From positions 34,712,001-34,776,000 of the forward strand of contig NC_057838.1 in assembly GCF_910594005.1 (NCBI RefSeq): DNA of 64,000 bases, given 5' to 3'. Each line of letters starts with the position of its first letter. Positions within the stretch are counted from its first letter, which is position 1. The notes under the pieces were generated by a model. That model did no database searches. It was not told the DNA's origin and saw only the letters and a list, made by a program, of their open reading frames with translations. This document shows positions 30,776 through 43,089 of the stretch, piece after piece. The position numbers and the translations under genes are program-made. This stretch comes from Cervus elaphus. Its lineage: Eukaryota > Chordata > Mammalia > Artiodactyla > Cervidae.

Positions 30776-32744
30776 CACTAGGGCCTTTCAAACAAAGCGT
30801 TGTCTCATTCAGTCCTTGTGATCTCTCAATAATAAGAGATCATAAGAATTGTAAAAAGCTGGATGATCCCATGGACTCTAGGCCTGAGTAGATTTAATAG
30901 CAAGAGAAGTCATGTGCAAATGTATTATTGGGCATCAAAACCATGGGAAAGACGAAACTATTTTGCAGAGGTAGAAAACAGAGAACCATATACATATAGT
31001 CAGGTGGGAGTGACTTCGTCTTTCATAGTTTCATAGCTTCTGCCTGCATTTCCTGGGATTCTCCAGCTACAGTTCATTTCTGTGATCTATAGTTTTACAA
31101 TAACCTTCCCTCAACTTTAGGTAGCTTCAGTGGGTTTCTCTTCCCTGCAACCAAACGTTTGAACTTGCAAATAATGGAATTAATATTCAACCTCTTGCTT
31201 TTAGACTTTAAGCCAAACCCAACGCTTGTGCCAAATCATCCTTTGTTTAGTGGCTCTCCATGCTAGAAGGAAAGGGCCCAGTGAATATGGCCATGGAGCT
31301 GCACATCTTTATAGAGTGCTCAAGTGAGGAGACAAAAGCAAATATGTAAAGGAGGAAGCTGCATAGACAGTGACTTCTGGGAGCATGGCAATAAATCCAA
31401 GCATCAGCTAATGCTAGTCTAAGACTGCCTTTATTAAAACACGTCTTTTTAAAGGTTATAAAGTGAAAATGCTTATTAAAAGTTGTTACTATAGTAAAAG
31501 CTTATGGTAGGAATACATAAAGCAAAAGCTAGAAACCCTCCTCTTGTTTTCCTCACTCCAGTAATCAGGGACCCACGACGCACAGTTTGGTGTGTCTTTT
31601 CTGTGTAACTCTTCCATGGGCAGGGCAGTTATGTGCATATAATGGGGTTGTGTTCAAACACTTCATGCCATTCATACTTGCCTCTTATTGATTGTACATT
31701 ATACCATGGATGCCCTGAGGTATGAATGCACTCAGATTTGGTTCATTTATATTCAGAGCTACATGGCCTATACCATAGTGTACCAGCTCTCTATTGGTGA
31801 GCATTGATTGTCTCCACATTTCTACTATTATTATTATTTCTATTATTATATTATAGAAACAATTCATTTTAAACTACCTCATTTACTCATTTGAGATCAT
31901 AAGTCAGAAACATTGTTAAGAGGACTAAACCTGTAATCATCCACCCTTATAAATCCTAAAAGAGAGGTAAATATAATAGGTATTTGTATTCACGTATCAC
32001 CTCAAAATCACTTCACACGGCCATTATTAAGGACCTATGATGCTAACCATTGATCAGAATCCCTCTGTGTTTTAATGCGATTCAGAGGGATAAAGGATGA
32101 GTATAACTGCTATTCATTCTGTCTATCTAAAAAAAAATTTAAAACATTAAAAAATGACAGTGAATAACCACTCACTCTTAGGGGGTATACGGTATGGGAT
32201 TGCTCTCTGACTAGGTTACCCCTGACTGCTTAGAAAATCAACTAGTAAGCAAGTATGTATTGATCAACTGTGAAGTGCCCAGTACAAATATAGGAAAATA
32301 TATAGGATTATTTTTTTTATCCTTCATACAAGAACGCACACTCTCTGAGCAAGTAGAACAGGAAAAGATGAATGGGCTACAGTAACGAAATGTTGTTGCT
32401 GATGTTTTAGGATTTTTCATGTATGATTTCAGAAACAGGGTAAATATATGCAGCACAGAGTATACAACAATATTGAGAACATTTAGAAAACTTTTGTTAA
32501 TGTTTTCTGAAATAGAATCTTCCTTATCAAGGATGCAAAATACATCAGTCAAAAGCTGTTTGTTTTGTGAATATTTGCTGCCTGCCAAAGTCATGGCAGA
32601 TAAAGAAATCTTCAAAATTAGTGAAATAATATATATGAAAACTATCTCTGTACTCCTTTATTGAGAGCCAGTTAGGTGAAAATTCCACGTTTAACACTTT
32701 AGAAGATGTCAAGACTAGGAAAACACCATCCCCATGCAAAAGGT
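30776..32744. other. Mostly unique DNA, no gene recognised
   Basis: ATT/TTA low-complexity runs lie near 31825-31852. The stretch 31600-31870 vaguely recalls degraded retrotransposon text but cannot be assigned. A 125-codon minus-strand frame at 32238-32615 overlaps an 81-codon plus-strand frame; no domain or splice context. Confidence 0.4.
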
Positions 32745-33289
32745 TCAGTTCAGTTCAGCTGCTCAGTCGTGTCCAACTCTTTGCAACCCCATGGACTGCA
32801 GCACGCCAGGCCTCCCTGTCCATCACCAACTCCTGGAGTTTACTCAAACATATGTCCATTGAGTTGGTGATACCATCCAACCATCTCTTCCTCTGTCATC
32901 CCCTTCTCATCCCGCCTTCAATATTTCTCAGCATCAGGGTCTTTTCAAATTAGTCATTTCTTCACATCAGGTGGCCAAAGTATGGGAGTTTCAGCTTCAA
33001 CATCAGTCCTTCCAGTGAATATGCAGGACTGATTTCCTTTAGGATGGACTGGTTTGATCTCCTTGCAGTCCAGGGGACTCTCAAGAGTCTTCTCCAGCAC
33101 CACAGTTCAAAAGCATCAGTTCTTCAGTGCTCAGCTTTTTTTATAGACCAACTCTCACATCCATTCATGACTACTGGAAAAAACATAGCCTTGACTAGAC
33201 AGACCTTTGTTGTTAAAGTAATGTCTCTGCTTTTTAATATGCTGTCTAGTTTGGTCATAACTTTTCTTCCAAGGAGCAAGCATCTTTTA

Positions 33290-33356
33290 TTTTTTTTATT
33301 TTTATTTTTTTTTAATTTATTTTTTTTTTGGTCATACATTGACATGAATCAGCCAT
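33290..33356 (-). mobile_element. Minimal L1 insertion (67 bp) inside BovB
   Basis: A T-rich stretch (the reversed A-tail and L1 3'-terminal AATTTATTTTT) is followed by GTCATACATTGACATGAATC and AGCCAT. This text is identical to the 3' UTR of the L1 at 59083-60384 (about 59160-59185). The target-site duplication GCATCTTTTA is exact at 33280-33289 and 33357-33366, and removing the insert restores the BovB sequence. About 40 bp of the L1 3' UTR is also missing inside the insert. Confidence 0.93.
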
Positions 33357-34913
33357 GCATCTTTTAATTTCATGGCTGAAGTCACCATCTGCAGTGATTG
33401 TGGAGCCCCCAGAAATAAAGTCTGTCACAATTCCCACTGTTTCCCCATCTATTTGCCATGAAGTGATGGGACCAGATGCTATGATCTTAGTTTTCTGAAT
33501 GCTGAGTTTTAAGCCAACTTTTTCACTCTCCTCTTTCACTTTCATCAAGAGGTTCTTTAGCTCTTCTTGGCTTTCTGCCATAAGGGTGGTGTCATCTGCA
33601 TATCGAGGTTATTGATATTTCTCCCAACAATCTTGATTCCAGCTTGTGCTTCACCAGCCCAGTGTTTCTCATGATGTACTCTGCATATAAGTTAAATAAG
33701 CAGGATGATGATATATAGCCTTGACTTACTCCTTTCCCTATTTGGAACCAGTCTGTTGTTCCATGTCCAGTTCTAACTGTTGCTTCTTGACCTGAATACA
33801 AATTTCTCAAGAGGCAAGTCAGGTGGTCTGGTATTCCCATCTCTTGAGGAATTTTCGAAAATTTGTTGTGGTCCACACAGTCAAAGGCTTTGGCATAGTC
33901 AATAAAGCAGAAGTAGATGTTTTCTGCTCTTTCAATGATCCAATGGATGTTGGCAATTTGATCTCTGGTTCCTCTGCCTTTTCTAAATGCAGCTGGAACA
34001 TCTGAAAGTTCACGGTTCATGTTAACTGTTGAAGCCTGGCTTGGAGAATTTTGAGCATTACTTTGTTAGTGTGTGAGATGAGTGCAATTGTATGGTAGTT
34101 TGAACATTCTTTGGCATTCCCTTTCTTTGGGATTGGAATGAAAACTGACCTTTTCCAGTCCTGTGGCCACTGCTGAGTTTTCCAAATTTGCTGGCATATT
34201 GAGTGTAGCACTTTCACAGCATCATCTTTCAGGATATGAAATAGCTCAACTGGAATTCCATCACCTCCACTAGCTTTGTTCACAGTGATGCTTCCTAAGG
34301 CTCACTTGATTTCGCATTCCAGGATGTCTGGCTCTAGATGAGTGATTACACCATCGTGATTATCTGGGTCATGAAGATCTTTTTTGTATAGTGTTTCTGT
34401 GTATTCTTGCCACCTCTTTTAATATCTTCTGCTTCCGTTAGGTCCATACCATTTCAGTCCTTTATTGTGCTCATCTTTACATGAAAAGTTCTCTTGGTAT
34501 CTGTAATTTTCTTGAAGAGATCTCTAGTCTTTCCCATTCTATTGTCTTCCTCTATTTCTTTGCACTGGTCACTGAGGAAGGCTTTCTCATCTCTCCTTGC
34601 TATTTTTTGGAACTCTGCACTCGAATGGTTATATCTTTTCTTTTCTCCTTTGCCTTTTGCTTCTCTTCTATTCACAGCAATTTGTAAGGCCTCCTCAGAC
34701 AACCATTTTGCCTTTTTTTGCTTTTCTTTTCTTGGGGATGGTCTTGATCCCTGCCTCCTGTACAATGTCAGAAACCTCTGTCCATAGTTCTTCAGGCACT
34801 CTGTCTATCAGATCTAATCCCTTGAATCTATTTGTCACTTCCACTGTATAGTCGTAAGGGATTTGATTTAGGTCATACCTGAATGGTGTAGTGGTTTTCC
34901 CTACTTTCTTCAA
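33312..34913 (-). pseudogene. BovB reverse transcriptase pseudogene
   Basis: Pieces on the minus strand: 34695-34913 (RYDLNQIPYDYTVEV), 34454-34765, 34017-34283 (NKASGGDGIPVELF, WKRSVFIPIPKKGN), 33592-34020 (FIDYAKAF, then GVSQGYISSS in place of GVRQGCILSP) and 33312-33581. The catalytic YADD nucleotides near 33590-33605 fall out of frame. The RT tail is also interrupted by the 67-bp L1 insertion. Confidence 0.87.
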
Positions 34914-35118
34914 TTTAAGTCTGAATTTGGCAATAAAGAGTTCAGGGTCTGTGCCACCGTCAGCTTCCAGTCTTTTTTTTTTTTTTTTTGCTGATTGTGT
35001 AGAGCTTCTCCATCTTTGGCTGCAAGGAATATAATCAATCTGATTTCGGTATTGACCATCTAGTGATGTCCTTGTGTAGAGTCTTCTCTTGTGTTGTTGG
35101 AAGTGGGTGTTTGCTATG

Positions 35119-35349
35119 CTGTATAATATATAAATAGCTAGAGTGCATCTGTATTTTTAGCTTAAAAATGTAAGAATTATTATTAAAGCCCAGTTTTCTT
35201 CCTTGTTTTCATCATCTTTTTCTTAAAAAATTAAATGGCTGTGTGTCATTTTCTAAACAATGTTCCTGTGTGCCCATAGCCACCCAGTACAAAGGGTTGG
35301 CTTTGTTTTGTTGCTGGGGGAATCCTTGGGATGAGACTTGTAATTGTGT
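35119..35349. other. Short unique stretch
   Basis: Nothing recognised between the BovB end and a MIR remnant. Confidence 0.4.
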
Positions 35350-35530
35350 GAACAACTACATCTGTCATTTATGGAGTGCTTCCTAGGTAGCCAGGCTCAT
35401 ACTAAAGGATTTAGGTGGATTTAAAAATTCTCCCATCAGGTCCCTGTGGGAAGGTTTGAAGAGTCTGACGGTTATTAAATGGCTGAGCCAGAGAACTGGG
35501 CCAGGTTCTATAGTCCTCTGTACCACTGTG
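35350..35530 (-). repeat. Degraded MIR SINE, minus strand
   Basis: ATTTATGGAGTGCTTCCTAG, CCAGGCTCATACTAAAGGAT and, later, TTAAATGGCTGAGCCAGAGA follow the reversed MIR layout. Confidence 0.4.
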
Positions 35531-37729
35531 CCAGTGTCCACCAGTTATTCTAAGGACGCTGCAGTGGTTGCCTTGTCTCAATACCACTCAAATAGCACTT
35601 TCTTAATGATTTTCCTAGATCATTTTTTATACCTGTGCCGTTCTAAGCATTTCAGATAATAAAATTTGGGGGTTTATTGTGCTAGTTATTTGATTTCTCT
35701 AAAGGATAGTCAAGTGAATAGAAATCCATGAAACAAAAATGTTTGTCCATATGCCACCTGCAATGATTTTGTTTTATTACAACTGTTACTTGTACCACAC
35801 TTGGGGAAACTCTTCACCCTGAATTACTCTTTTCCGTTTTTTCTCTTTTTCTGTATCACCATATGCTCTTAGTATACATGTTCACTAGAGTTATCCACTT
35901 CCTTACAAAGGAATTAGTAGTGTAAAATCAAGTTTGCATTTCATTCCACCATGAAAACATATGTTTGTGTGTGGAGGAAATCTCACATATACTGAATGCA
36001 ATAGGAAATGTGCTTCTAGAGATCATCCTAACAGATAGAACTTTACAATTAAAATAGATACCAGAATATGCCCTCACCAGCAAAGTCTTGTCATGTAGGA
36101 TATGTTATCACCCAATTTTTCTGGCTTTCTTTAAAAACTATCTTAAAAGTGAAAAAATAAAACAAAAACAAAAACAGTTATGTGTCACCATTTGGATTAA
36201 TTTATAAAGTTCATCTTTTAATCAAACTAGTTCATTCTCATTATTATTGCAGTTATTATTACTATTGGCACTATGGGAAGTCAACAGAATATGTTGTTCC
36301 AAAAGGTATTCAAAGTCTTCATTCATTTTGAATAATCAGAGGGTCAAGCATTACTCACAGAGCAATATATCTAATCAAAAGAAGCAATTACCAAAAGAGA
36401 AATTATTATGTACCTGCTTGTAATCAACTAATTTTTGACTTTATAATCCCACATAGAAAGATTAGTTGAGAAAATCATAATGATATATAAAGATACCCTT
36501 TTAGAAAATTAACTTTCAAGACCATACAACAGACAAAATTAAAATGAATTGACAAAGGGACCAGAAAATTTTTTTACCACGATTTGGACTCCTCCCAATT
36601 AGGACAGAGTCCTCATTGCTTATTCTGAACAGGGAAGCCCATTAATTTCTGCAATGTGGGCAGAATATAAAATATTAACTTTCACTACTTTTTGAAATTT
36701 CAGAAAAAGGCAGAAATCTTTGTTAATTGTCTCATCTTGAGAGGTAGGTAGGTATTACTAAGCTTATTCTCTCAGTAATTTGGAACTTGAAGCACAGTGT
36801 TAAATTGCTTGGCTCTGTTTTCAAATTTTCCACTCTGCCTTTGACTCAAGCAGGTGGTCAGTGTTTGCATTCAAGATTTAAGATCATACAGCTCAGGACC
36901 TCAATCAAGTGTTCAAAAATATTAGCGTCTTATCTTCAGGTAGCTCTAGGAGCAGACTGCATAGCTCTGGGCTCAGTGTACCCAGTTTTGTACTTTGAAG
37001 AAAAGACAAGGTCTCTTTCCAGAAAGCCCTTGTCAAGAGGGAGAGCAGCAATATGGTGCAGACACAGACTCTGCTGTGTCCCTCAGTACACCATTTGGCT
37101 TGGAGAGAGGAGTAGTGCTGAGACGCTCAGGCCACTAGATCTGGCCATGGGGCTAACTCCTGAAGTGGTTTTATGTCAAGGCAAGCCTAGGTCTCACCTT
37201 GACTTCAATTTAGATCCTACATTTGAGGACACCTTTTTTTCTTTTTTTTTAAAAAGGAATTGAAGCACCCAGAGAGCCCTTTGGGCATGATGAGTGTAAA
37301 GAAACAGACCTGCAAAGAGACTGTGTTGTTTCTTTTGAATTCTGAATGTTATTGGAAATTTAGCCCCTAAGGCATGTCTAGATAAGGAGATATTTTATAG
37401 TAAAACAAGCCATGAACTTAGAAATGATGAAGGCTTTAAGACTGAAGGTTATTTTTGTTGTTTGTTTCTTGATGGGGGAATTCATAGCCAGATGGTGAAA
37501 ACTTTGATTTACATTCCAGCAATATGCTTCTAGGGTGTGATGGAAAAGTAGCCACATATTTGACCAACAATAAAGAATAAATACACGAAACTTAGTGCCA
37601 GGCATGGAGGAATCACCAAAGAAATGTTCCTTTTCTTTCTTTGCTCTCATTTCTCTTTTGAACCTTGAGAGTGAAATATTCTATATTCCTTCTTTTCCTG
37701 TCTGGGAATTATTTATTCACAGTAAGATC
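35531..37729. other. Unique AT-rich DNA with one 158-codon open frame
   Basis: No repeat named. The plus-strand frame at 36787-37263 is the longest here outside mobile elements. It has scattered Cys and no recognisable domain, ends in an A-rich KRN and has no supported promoter or splice signals. I treat it as probably chance. Confidence 0.4.
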
Positions 37730-37855
37730 CCTACTGGGTTGTGAGTCTCTTTGAGGGCATCATACCATGTCTTATTAATTATACCCCTTATTCCCAACCT
37801 TAGGCGGTAGCACTTAACAGTAAATAAATAAGTGCTCAGTAAATGTTAAAAAATA
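37730..37855 (+). repeat. L2 LINE 3' end
   Basis: GGGTTGTGAGTCTCTTTGAG, GGCATCATACCATGTCTTAT, TAGCACTTAACAGTAAATAA and TGCTCAGTAAATGTT match the L2 3' terminus (..ctccttgagggcagggactgtgtctt.., ..tgctcaataaatgtt). Confidence 0.65.
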
Positions 37856-38012
37856 TTATTGAAAGTAAGTAGGAAGTTGTTATAGTTGAAGGTTTACTCC
37901 CTGTGTTCAGCATTATATTTCATTAAAAGGATCTAAATTGCTTGTTTGAGAAAGACTACCTATAACAGATTCATCAGTGTGGACTCATTTGGTAACTGGA
38001 AAAAGTTGATAG

Positions 38013-38219
38013 GGGCTTCCCTGTAGGCTCAGTGGTAAAGAATCCACCTCCAAAGCAGGAGACAAAAGAGGCAAGGGCTCCATCTCTGGGTCGGGAAGAT
38101 CCCCTGGAGGAGGAAATGACAATCCCCTCCAGTATTCTTGCCTAGGAAATTCCGTGGACAGAGGAGCCTGGCAGTCTACAGTCGGTGGAATCGGAAAAGA
38201 CTTGCAACTAAATAACAAC
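38013..38219 (+). mobile_element. Bov-tA SINE with 12-bp TSD
   Basis: Head GGCTTCCCTGTAGGCTCAGT, body GATCCCCTGGAGGAGGAAAT to TTGCCTAGGAAATTCCGTGG. The flanks AAAAGTTGATAG (38001-38012) and AAAACTTGATAG (38220-38231) differ at one base. Confidence 0.9.
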
Positions 38220-38231
38220 AAAACTTGATAG

Positions 38232-38949
38232 ATAGGCTTTACATGTTAGGCTCTTGGATATTTCTCATGGCACCCCTATTGTGTTACTTTCCCACTTTGG
38301 ATTGAACTTCTGTCTCTCAAAGAGAAATTTCTTGCTTCTTGCTTCACTAGAATAGCTCTTGACTTGATTGCAAATTAAAACTCTTGAAGGAGTAGCTCAG
38401 TCCAATGATTTTTCAATGACTACACTGTCAGTGGGGGATTTATGGTTATCACCACTGCAAATTTTTATAAGCATTTGCAGTTTGAAATTGCTAAGATGAC
38501 CATTCACTGAGATTATGATACATAATTTTTTTCTTTTGGTGTTTTTGAAAGAAGAACAATGAGGAGAGTAAATGGCTATTATTGCCATTTGGATAGAAGC
38601 CCGTTTAAGGGAGATTCTGAGGACATGGCTCAAACTTTGACTCTTACTTTAGCCTTTTAGAAGCATTTCCACTTGAGTCATTGAATGGCTCTTAGAGCCT
38701 CACAGCTTTCCAGAAGATATGAATTCTTAATGAAAGATGAAATTTGACTTTTAGTTGGAAGTATTATTATTAGTGCTGCAATATGAGAAGATGTGGGAAG
38801 AAAAAAAGCAGAACATACTTTTTTTCCTTTTAAGATTACAGTTGCAGTTCCTTCCCTTTCTTCCCATTTTCCTTCTTTCTCTCCCCTTTTAATCTTTTTC
38901 CCTCTCCCATAATTTAAAATAGCAGCTGGGAGAAGTAGTGCTTAAACAG
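38232..38949. other. Unique DNA, nothing recognised
   Basis: Contains a pyrimidine-rich tract near 38818-38905. No gene was seen. Confidence 0.4.
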
Positions 38950-39090
38950 TATTACTCAAAGTGTAGTGATCCATTTATGATGATCATTAACAAAATTAAA
39001 TGGGGGTGTTTAAATGGAGGTGTTTATTAAACATTCAAATTCTTGATCATTACTCCAAACCTACCAAATCAGAGAAATCTCCATGCTATG
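38950..39090 (-). repeat. MER5A hAT element, minus strand
   Basis: TACTCAAAGTGTAGTGATCC and, after AT-rich text, ACTCCAAACCTACCAAATCA followed by GAGAAATCTCC correspond to reversed MER5A (ctcaaagtgtggtcc.., ..ccagacctactgaatcagaatct). Confidence 0.5.
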
Positions 39091-39454
39091 TAATTTTTTT
39101 CTTTTCTTTTTTTTTTAGCAAGAACCTTACCTTACGCTTTTAAAATTTACAAACTATTTGGGCTGTGTCGTTGGATTCAGGGAAGAAAATTCAAGCCCAA
39201 TTAAAAAAAGAATCTTTTCTCAAGCCCTGAATACCTTATTTTTACAAGTAATTTATTAAAAAAAAAAATCTCATTTTGAAAGATGCCGTTTGTCCTAATG
39301 TAGAATATGAAGGTTCCTGGCTGGCACTTTGGCAGTCCAGAAGCGATGGGATGGGTACTTCTTGGGCTGCCTTTCACAGCCACAGTGGATAAATTGATGC
39401 AGTAAAACAACACATGGAGAAAACCTGAGCATCTTCTGACGTCCTCATTATGTA
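39091..39454. other. Unique DNA, nothing recognised
   Basis: Includes a T-run near 39096-39117. No gene or repeat was named. Confidence 0.4.
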
Positions 39455-39665
39455 TAGCAGCCTTAGTCACTTGGTCGTGTCCAATGCTTTGCGACCCTAT
39501 GGACTATAGCCCACCAGGCTCTGTCTGTTCACGGAATTCTCCAGGCAGCAATACCGGGGTAGGTAGCCATTCTCTTCTCCAGGGTATCGTCCCAACCCAG
39601 GGACTGAATCCAGGTCTCCTGCATTGCAGGCGGATATTTTACTGTTTGAACCACCAAGGAAGCCC
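39455..39665 (-). mobile_element. Bov-tA SINE, minus strand
   Basis: Reversed Bov-A body (AGTCACTTGGTCGTGTCCAA, GGACTATAGCCCACCAGGCT) followed by the reversed tRNA-like head (CCCAGGGACTGAATCCAGGT, ACCACCAAGGAAGCCC). No clear TSD. Confidence 0.88.
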
Positions 39666-40469
39666 AGATGCTCCTCCTTAACTGTGATCTTATGCTACTC
39701 CATTGAGACAATGCTGCATTTCTCTATCCCTAATGGAGAAAATGGGTTTTCTATAGCATATAAATTATGCTCCCTCTCTCTAAAATCATATTGATGTAAC
39801 AAAATTTGGTACTGAGCTTCGTGCTTAATATGTCTTTAAAAGCAGCAAGGGAATTCAAATTTCAATGCCAAAATCAATTCCTATCATTCCACAGAACTGT
39901 TAAAAGGTTTCATTCTCAAATCACATTTCTTTCTACCAAACCCTGACATGTGAGTCAATGAAATTGCTTACCCTTGATTTTTTTAAAAAATCAGTTTACT
40001 GACATGTTTTGAAGGATGCTGTATAATCATATCCTCTATTACCAGGTATTGTTCACGCTTCTTAAATTTGATTTTAATCCATTTTGCATGTATTAACTCA
40101 CAAATGAAAGCCAGTAATGTGGTAATAAAAATTCGATCCCATATGGATCTGGGAATCAACTTTTTACTTCTTTCTACACCCTGTTGACAAGAGCAAAACA
40201 AAGTCTGACCATGAAAATTATATCAGCAGCAAAATATTTGATGGCAAGAATGTTACCCATATGGTCACAAATGTATCTTAGGATAATGTCAGAAGTGAAA
40301 CAGGAAAAAAGTGTTGAGGAGAAGGACACCACAAATTTTAGTGACTATAAGAAGAATAGAAAATAAAGATATGACAAGGAAAGAAAGGAGTGGTATAAGC
40401 AAGTGGCGTGAGGTTCAAAGGATGGTACACAGAAAGGTATCCAAAGATGTCCATGCTTCCAAAACCCAA
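39666..40469. other. Unique DNA, nothing recognised
   Basis: Short frames at 40184-40366 and 40311-40496 overlap in different registers and appear to be chance. Confidence 0.4.
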
Positions 40470-41030
40470 AATCTGGTTGTATGTTACATAACATAGCAAA
40501 AGGGACTTTGCAGATTGAATTAATGTTAATGGCCTTAGAATAACGAGACCATCCTGGACTAACCACATGGGTCCAATCTAATTACAATAGTTCTTAAGAG
40601 CAGAGAACTTTCTTTACATGAAGATAGGGGAAATAAAGCAGAAGGGGAAGTTAAAGCAATTCAGGTGTGAGATGGGCTCAACCCTCTACTGCTGACTTTG
40701 AAGACGAATAAACCATAAACCAGGGAATGTAGAGACCTCTAGAACAACCTCTTGCCACCGACTGGTGAGAAAATAGGAACTTTCATCCTACAACCACTTG
40801 GAATTGCGTTCTGCCAATATCCTAAATGGGCCCGGGAGCAGATTCTCCTCCAGAGCCTCTGGTCTGTGTGAGACCTTGATTTTGTTCTTTTGAGACCAAA
40901 GTAAAGAAGTCAATCCAGCACCCTGGCACTTCTGACTAACAGAACTGTGAGGTAATAAATGTGACTGTAAGCTGCTAAATTTGTGGTACTCTCATATGGC
41001 AGCAATAGAAACCCATAGAAAAGGTAATGG
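40470..41030 (+). repeat. Old LTR-like repeat (possibly MaLR), family unsure
   Basis: AAAAGGGACTTTGCAGATTG, GGGTCCAATCTAATTACAAT, GAGCAGATTCTCCTCCAGAG, AACTGTGAGGTAATAAATGT and TTTGTGGTACTCTCATATGG follow a common old mammalian LTR-like repeat (..gggactttgcagatgtgatt.., ..gattctcccctagag.., ..aataaatgtgtgtt.., ..gtttgtggtaatttgttac). It contains an AATAAA. A second copy lies at 52960-53295. Confidence 0.5.
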
Positions 41031-41079
41031 GGTTGTTGCAGGGGAAATGACAAACTCAAATCTAGAATGGATGTGGGGA

Positions 41080-41310
41080 GATAGGCAGGATTGTTAAGGC
41101 TCTAGACTTCGAAGTAATGGTGTTCAAATCTCAGCTGACACTTAGTAGCTGAGTGATCTTACTTAGGAAACCATACTTTTATGACAGTTGATTTCCTCCT
41201 CTACAAACTGGAATTATTAACAGCATCTCCTGCACTAGCTCATGGTGAGGCTTACATGAGGTAATGGATGCACAAACTCTTAACACGTCTGGCAGAGAAA
41301 TGGTCTGGAA
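41080..41310 (+). repeat. MIR SINE, plus strand
   Basis: GTTAAGGCTCTAGACTTCGA, TTCAAATCTCAGCTGACACT, TAGTAGCTGAGTGATCTTAC, TTGATTTCCTCCTCTACAAA and CATGAGGTAATGGATGCACA reproduce the MIR order, including its tRNA-like promoter region (gttcaaatc..). Confidence 0.7.
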
Positions 41311-41570
41311 GAGAAAGGTTTTTCCTAAAGAATAAAAAATAGTCTCTTGTCCCTAAATTCCAAGGACAGGTGACAATTGACACACTTTACTAGAGAGGAT
41401 TTGCAATATAGCATCCTCAAGGGAAAAGCCAGGTTCTAGCCAAGGCCTGGAGATGGAGACATTGTGCTCAGAAAAAGTTCTGGAGCAAGTGGTAAGCCAA
41501 AAATGAATCAGAGCAGCCCCCTCAAATTAAAATATCATAAAGATCACCCAGAGGCAGAAGATTCTGGAAA

Positions 41571-42900
41571 GATGGCAGAGTAGGAAGCAGTGGGAGTTTA
41601 TCTCCCTACCCAGACAATGATTGCACTGGCAGAATCTTTCTGAAATAGCTATTTTGGAACTCTGGAGTCTATTGAAGGCTTCAACTTTCAGGGGAAGGCT
41701 TGGGTGATAAACTGTGTTTAGTTATGGTTAAGTTCAGCTTTTAGCATGGTACCAGCTACCCATCCGGCACGCCTTCCAGGAACATGAAATGAATGAATCT
41801 GTATGCAGCTTTCAGGAACCAAGGTGGGCAAAAGAGACCCTATCTTCTGAATGTTGGGAACCTGTTCGCGGCTTGCTGCTGCTGATCACAGAGGTGCGGA
41901 CAAAGTGGGTGTTTGTACTTCCCCTGTTGTTGTACCGCCCCCTTCATGTAAGCCCCTCCCGTCTGGTTGAAGTGACCTCCAGTTAGTTTAAAGGAATGGC
42001 CCCCTTCACCATTCCCTTCATTTTAATCTTTTTCCCCTCTTGAGAGATAAACATTATTGACTGGGGCATTTTAAAACAACTGAACAATTGGAAATATTAG
42101 AAAGTGACATGTGCTATGCATGTCCAGGGAAAGGCTCAGAAAAGACCTGTGAAGACCTTAAGTTAATACCACAGGCTGGTCCTCAGCACAGAGGCATGCT
42201 ACAACAATGCAAAGAAGACAATAAATAAAAGCAAGAATCAAAAAAATCCCCCAGCAAACCCCAGGCAAGGGGAAGAATGTGATTTCCAGAATTATCACAT
42301 CATTATATTCAAATGTCCAGTGTTCATCCAAAAAGTCAGAAACCAAGTGAACTAGCATACTCATTAAGGAGTCCAAGAAGGAGAAGAGAGAAAAGGTAGA
42401 GAGGATATTTGAAAAACAATGGCTGCAAAATTCCAGAATTTGAGGAAAGATACAAATAACTGAGAAGCTTAATGAGAGCCAAGTAAGATGAAGTCAAAGA
42501 CACCCACCCTGAGACGTACTGTATTCAGTTTTCAAACGTCAAAGACAATGAGAGACTCTTGAAAGCAGTAAGAGAAACAATTCATCACATACCAGAAGTC
42601 ATAAATAAGATTATCATCAGACTTCTCATCAGAAACTTTGGAGTCCATAAGCTGATGCATTCAAAGTGGTCAACCAAGAATCTAGCAAAACTGTCCTTCT
42701 TGAGTGAGTGTAAAATTAAGACATTTCTGGATAAATAAAAAGTTGAAGGAATGTGTTACCACTAAACCTAACCTGCAAGAAATTATCAACGTAGTCCTGT
42801 AGGGTGAAATGAAAGGCCACTAGACAGTAACACAAAGCTGTGTGACTTGTAACAAAGATGCCACTGGTGGTGAATGCATGAGCAATTATGAAAGCTAGCA
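41571..42900 (+). mobile_element. Old L1/HAL1: 5' end and ORF1 region
   Basis: Near the start AAAGATGGCAGAGTAGGAAG resembles an L1 5' end. Further on, GATTATCATCAGACTTCTCA, GAAACTTTGGAGTCCATAAG, AACCAAGAATCTAGCAAAAC and GGGTGAAATGAAAGGCCACT match the end of L1/HAL1 ORF1. All frames are closed. It may be the 5' portion of the same old L1 whose ORF2 pieces are at 43090-43460 and 44577-45727. Confidence 0.6.
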
Positions 42901-43089
42901 TTATCGAAACAATGGTTTGTAGCGCTACTTTTTTTTCTACATGATTTAAGATACTAATATCTTTTTAAAAAGCAATTGTTAGCTTAAAAGCTAGTATTAT
43001 TATAACTTTGGCTTGTAACTCTAAATTTTGTTGTCTACATAGTTTAGGAGACTAATGCATTTTGAAAAAATTAATAATTTATGTTTCCA

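Larger units (their letters stand above)
32745..35118 (-). mobile_element. BovB LINE, minus strand, 5'-truncated
   Basis: It starts with the BovB 3' end in reverse (TTCAGTTCAGTTCAGCTGCT) and ends inside the endonuclease at GTGTTTGCTATG. A poly-T expansion lies at about 34973-34989 within the endonuclease/RT spacer. It carries a later L1 insertion at 33290-33356. No convincing TSD was found. Confidence 0.93.

Noticed and set aside
32238..32615. 125-codon minus-strand frame as a protein gene
   Set aside because: AT-rich, low-complexity hydrophobic composition, overlapped by an opposing frame, and without splice or promoter context.
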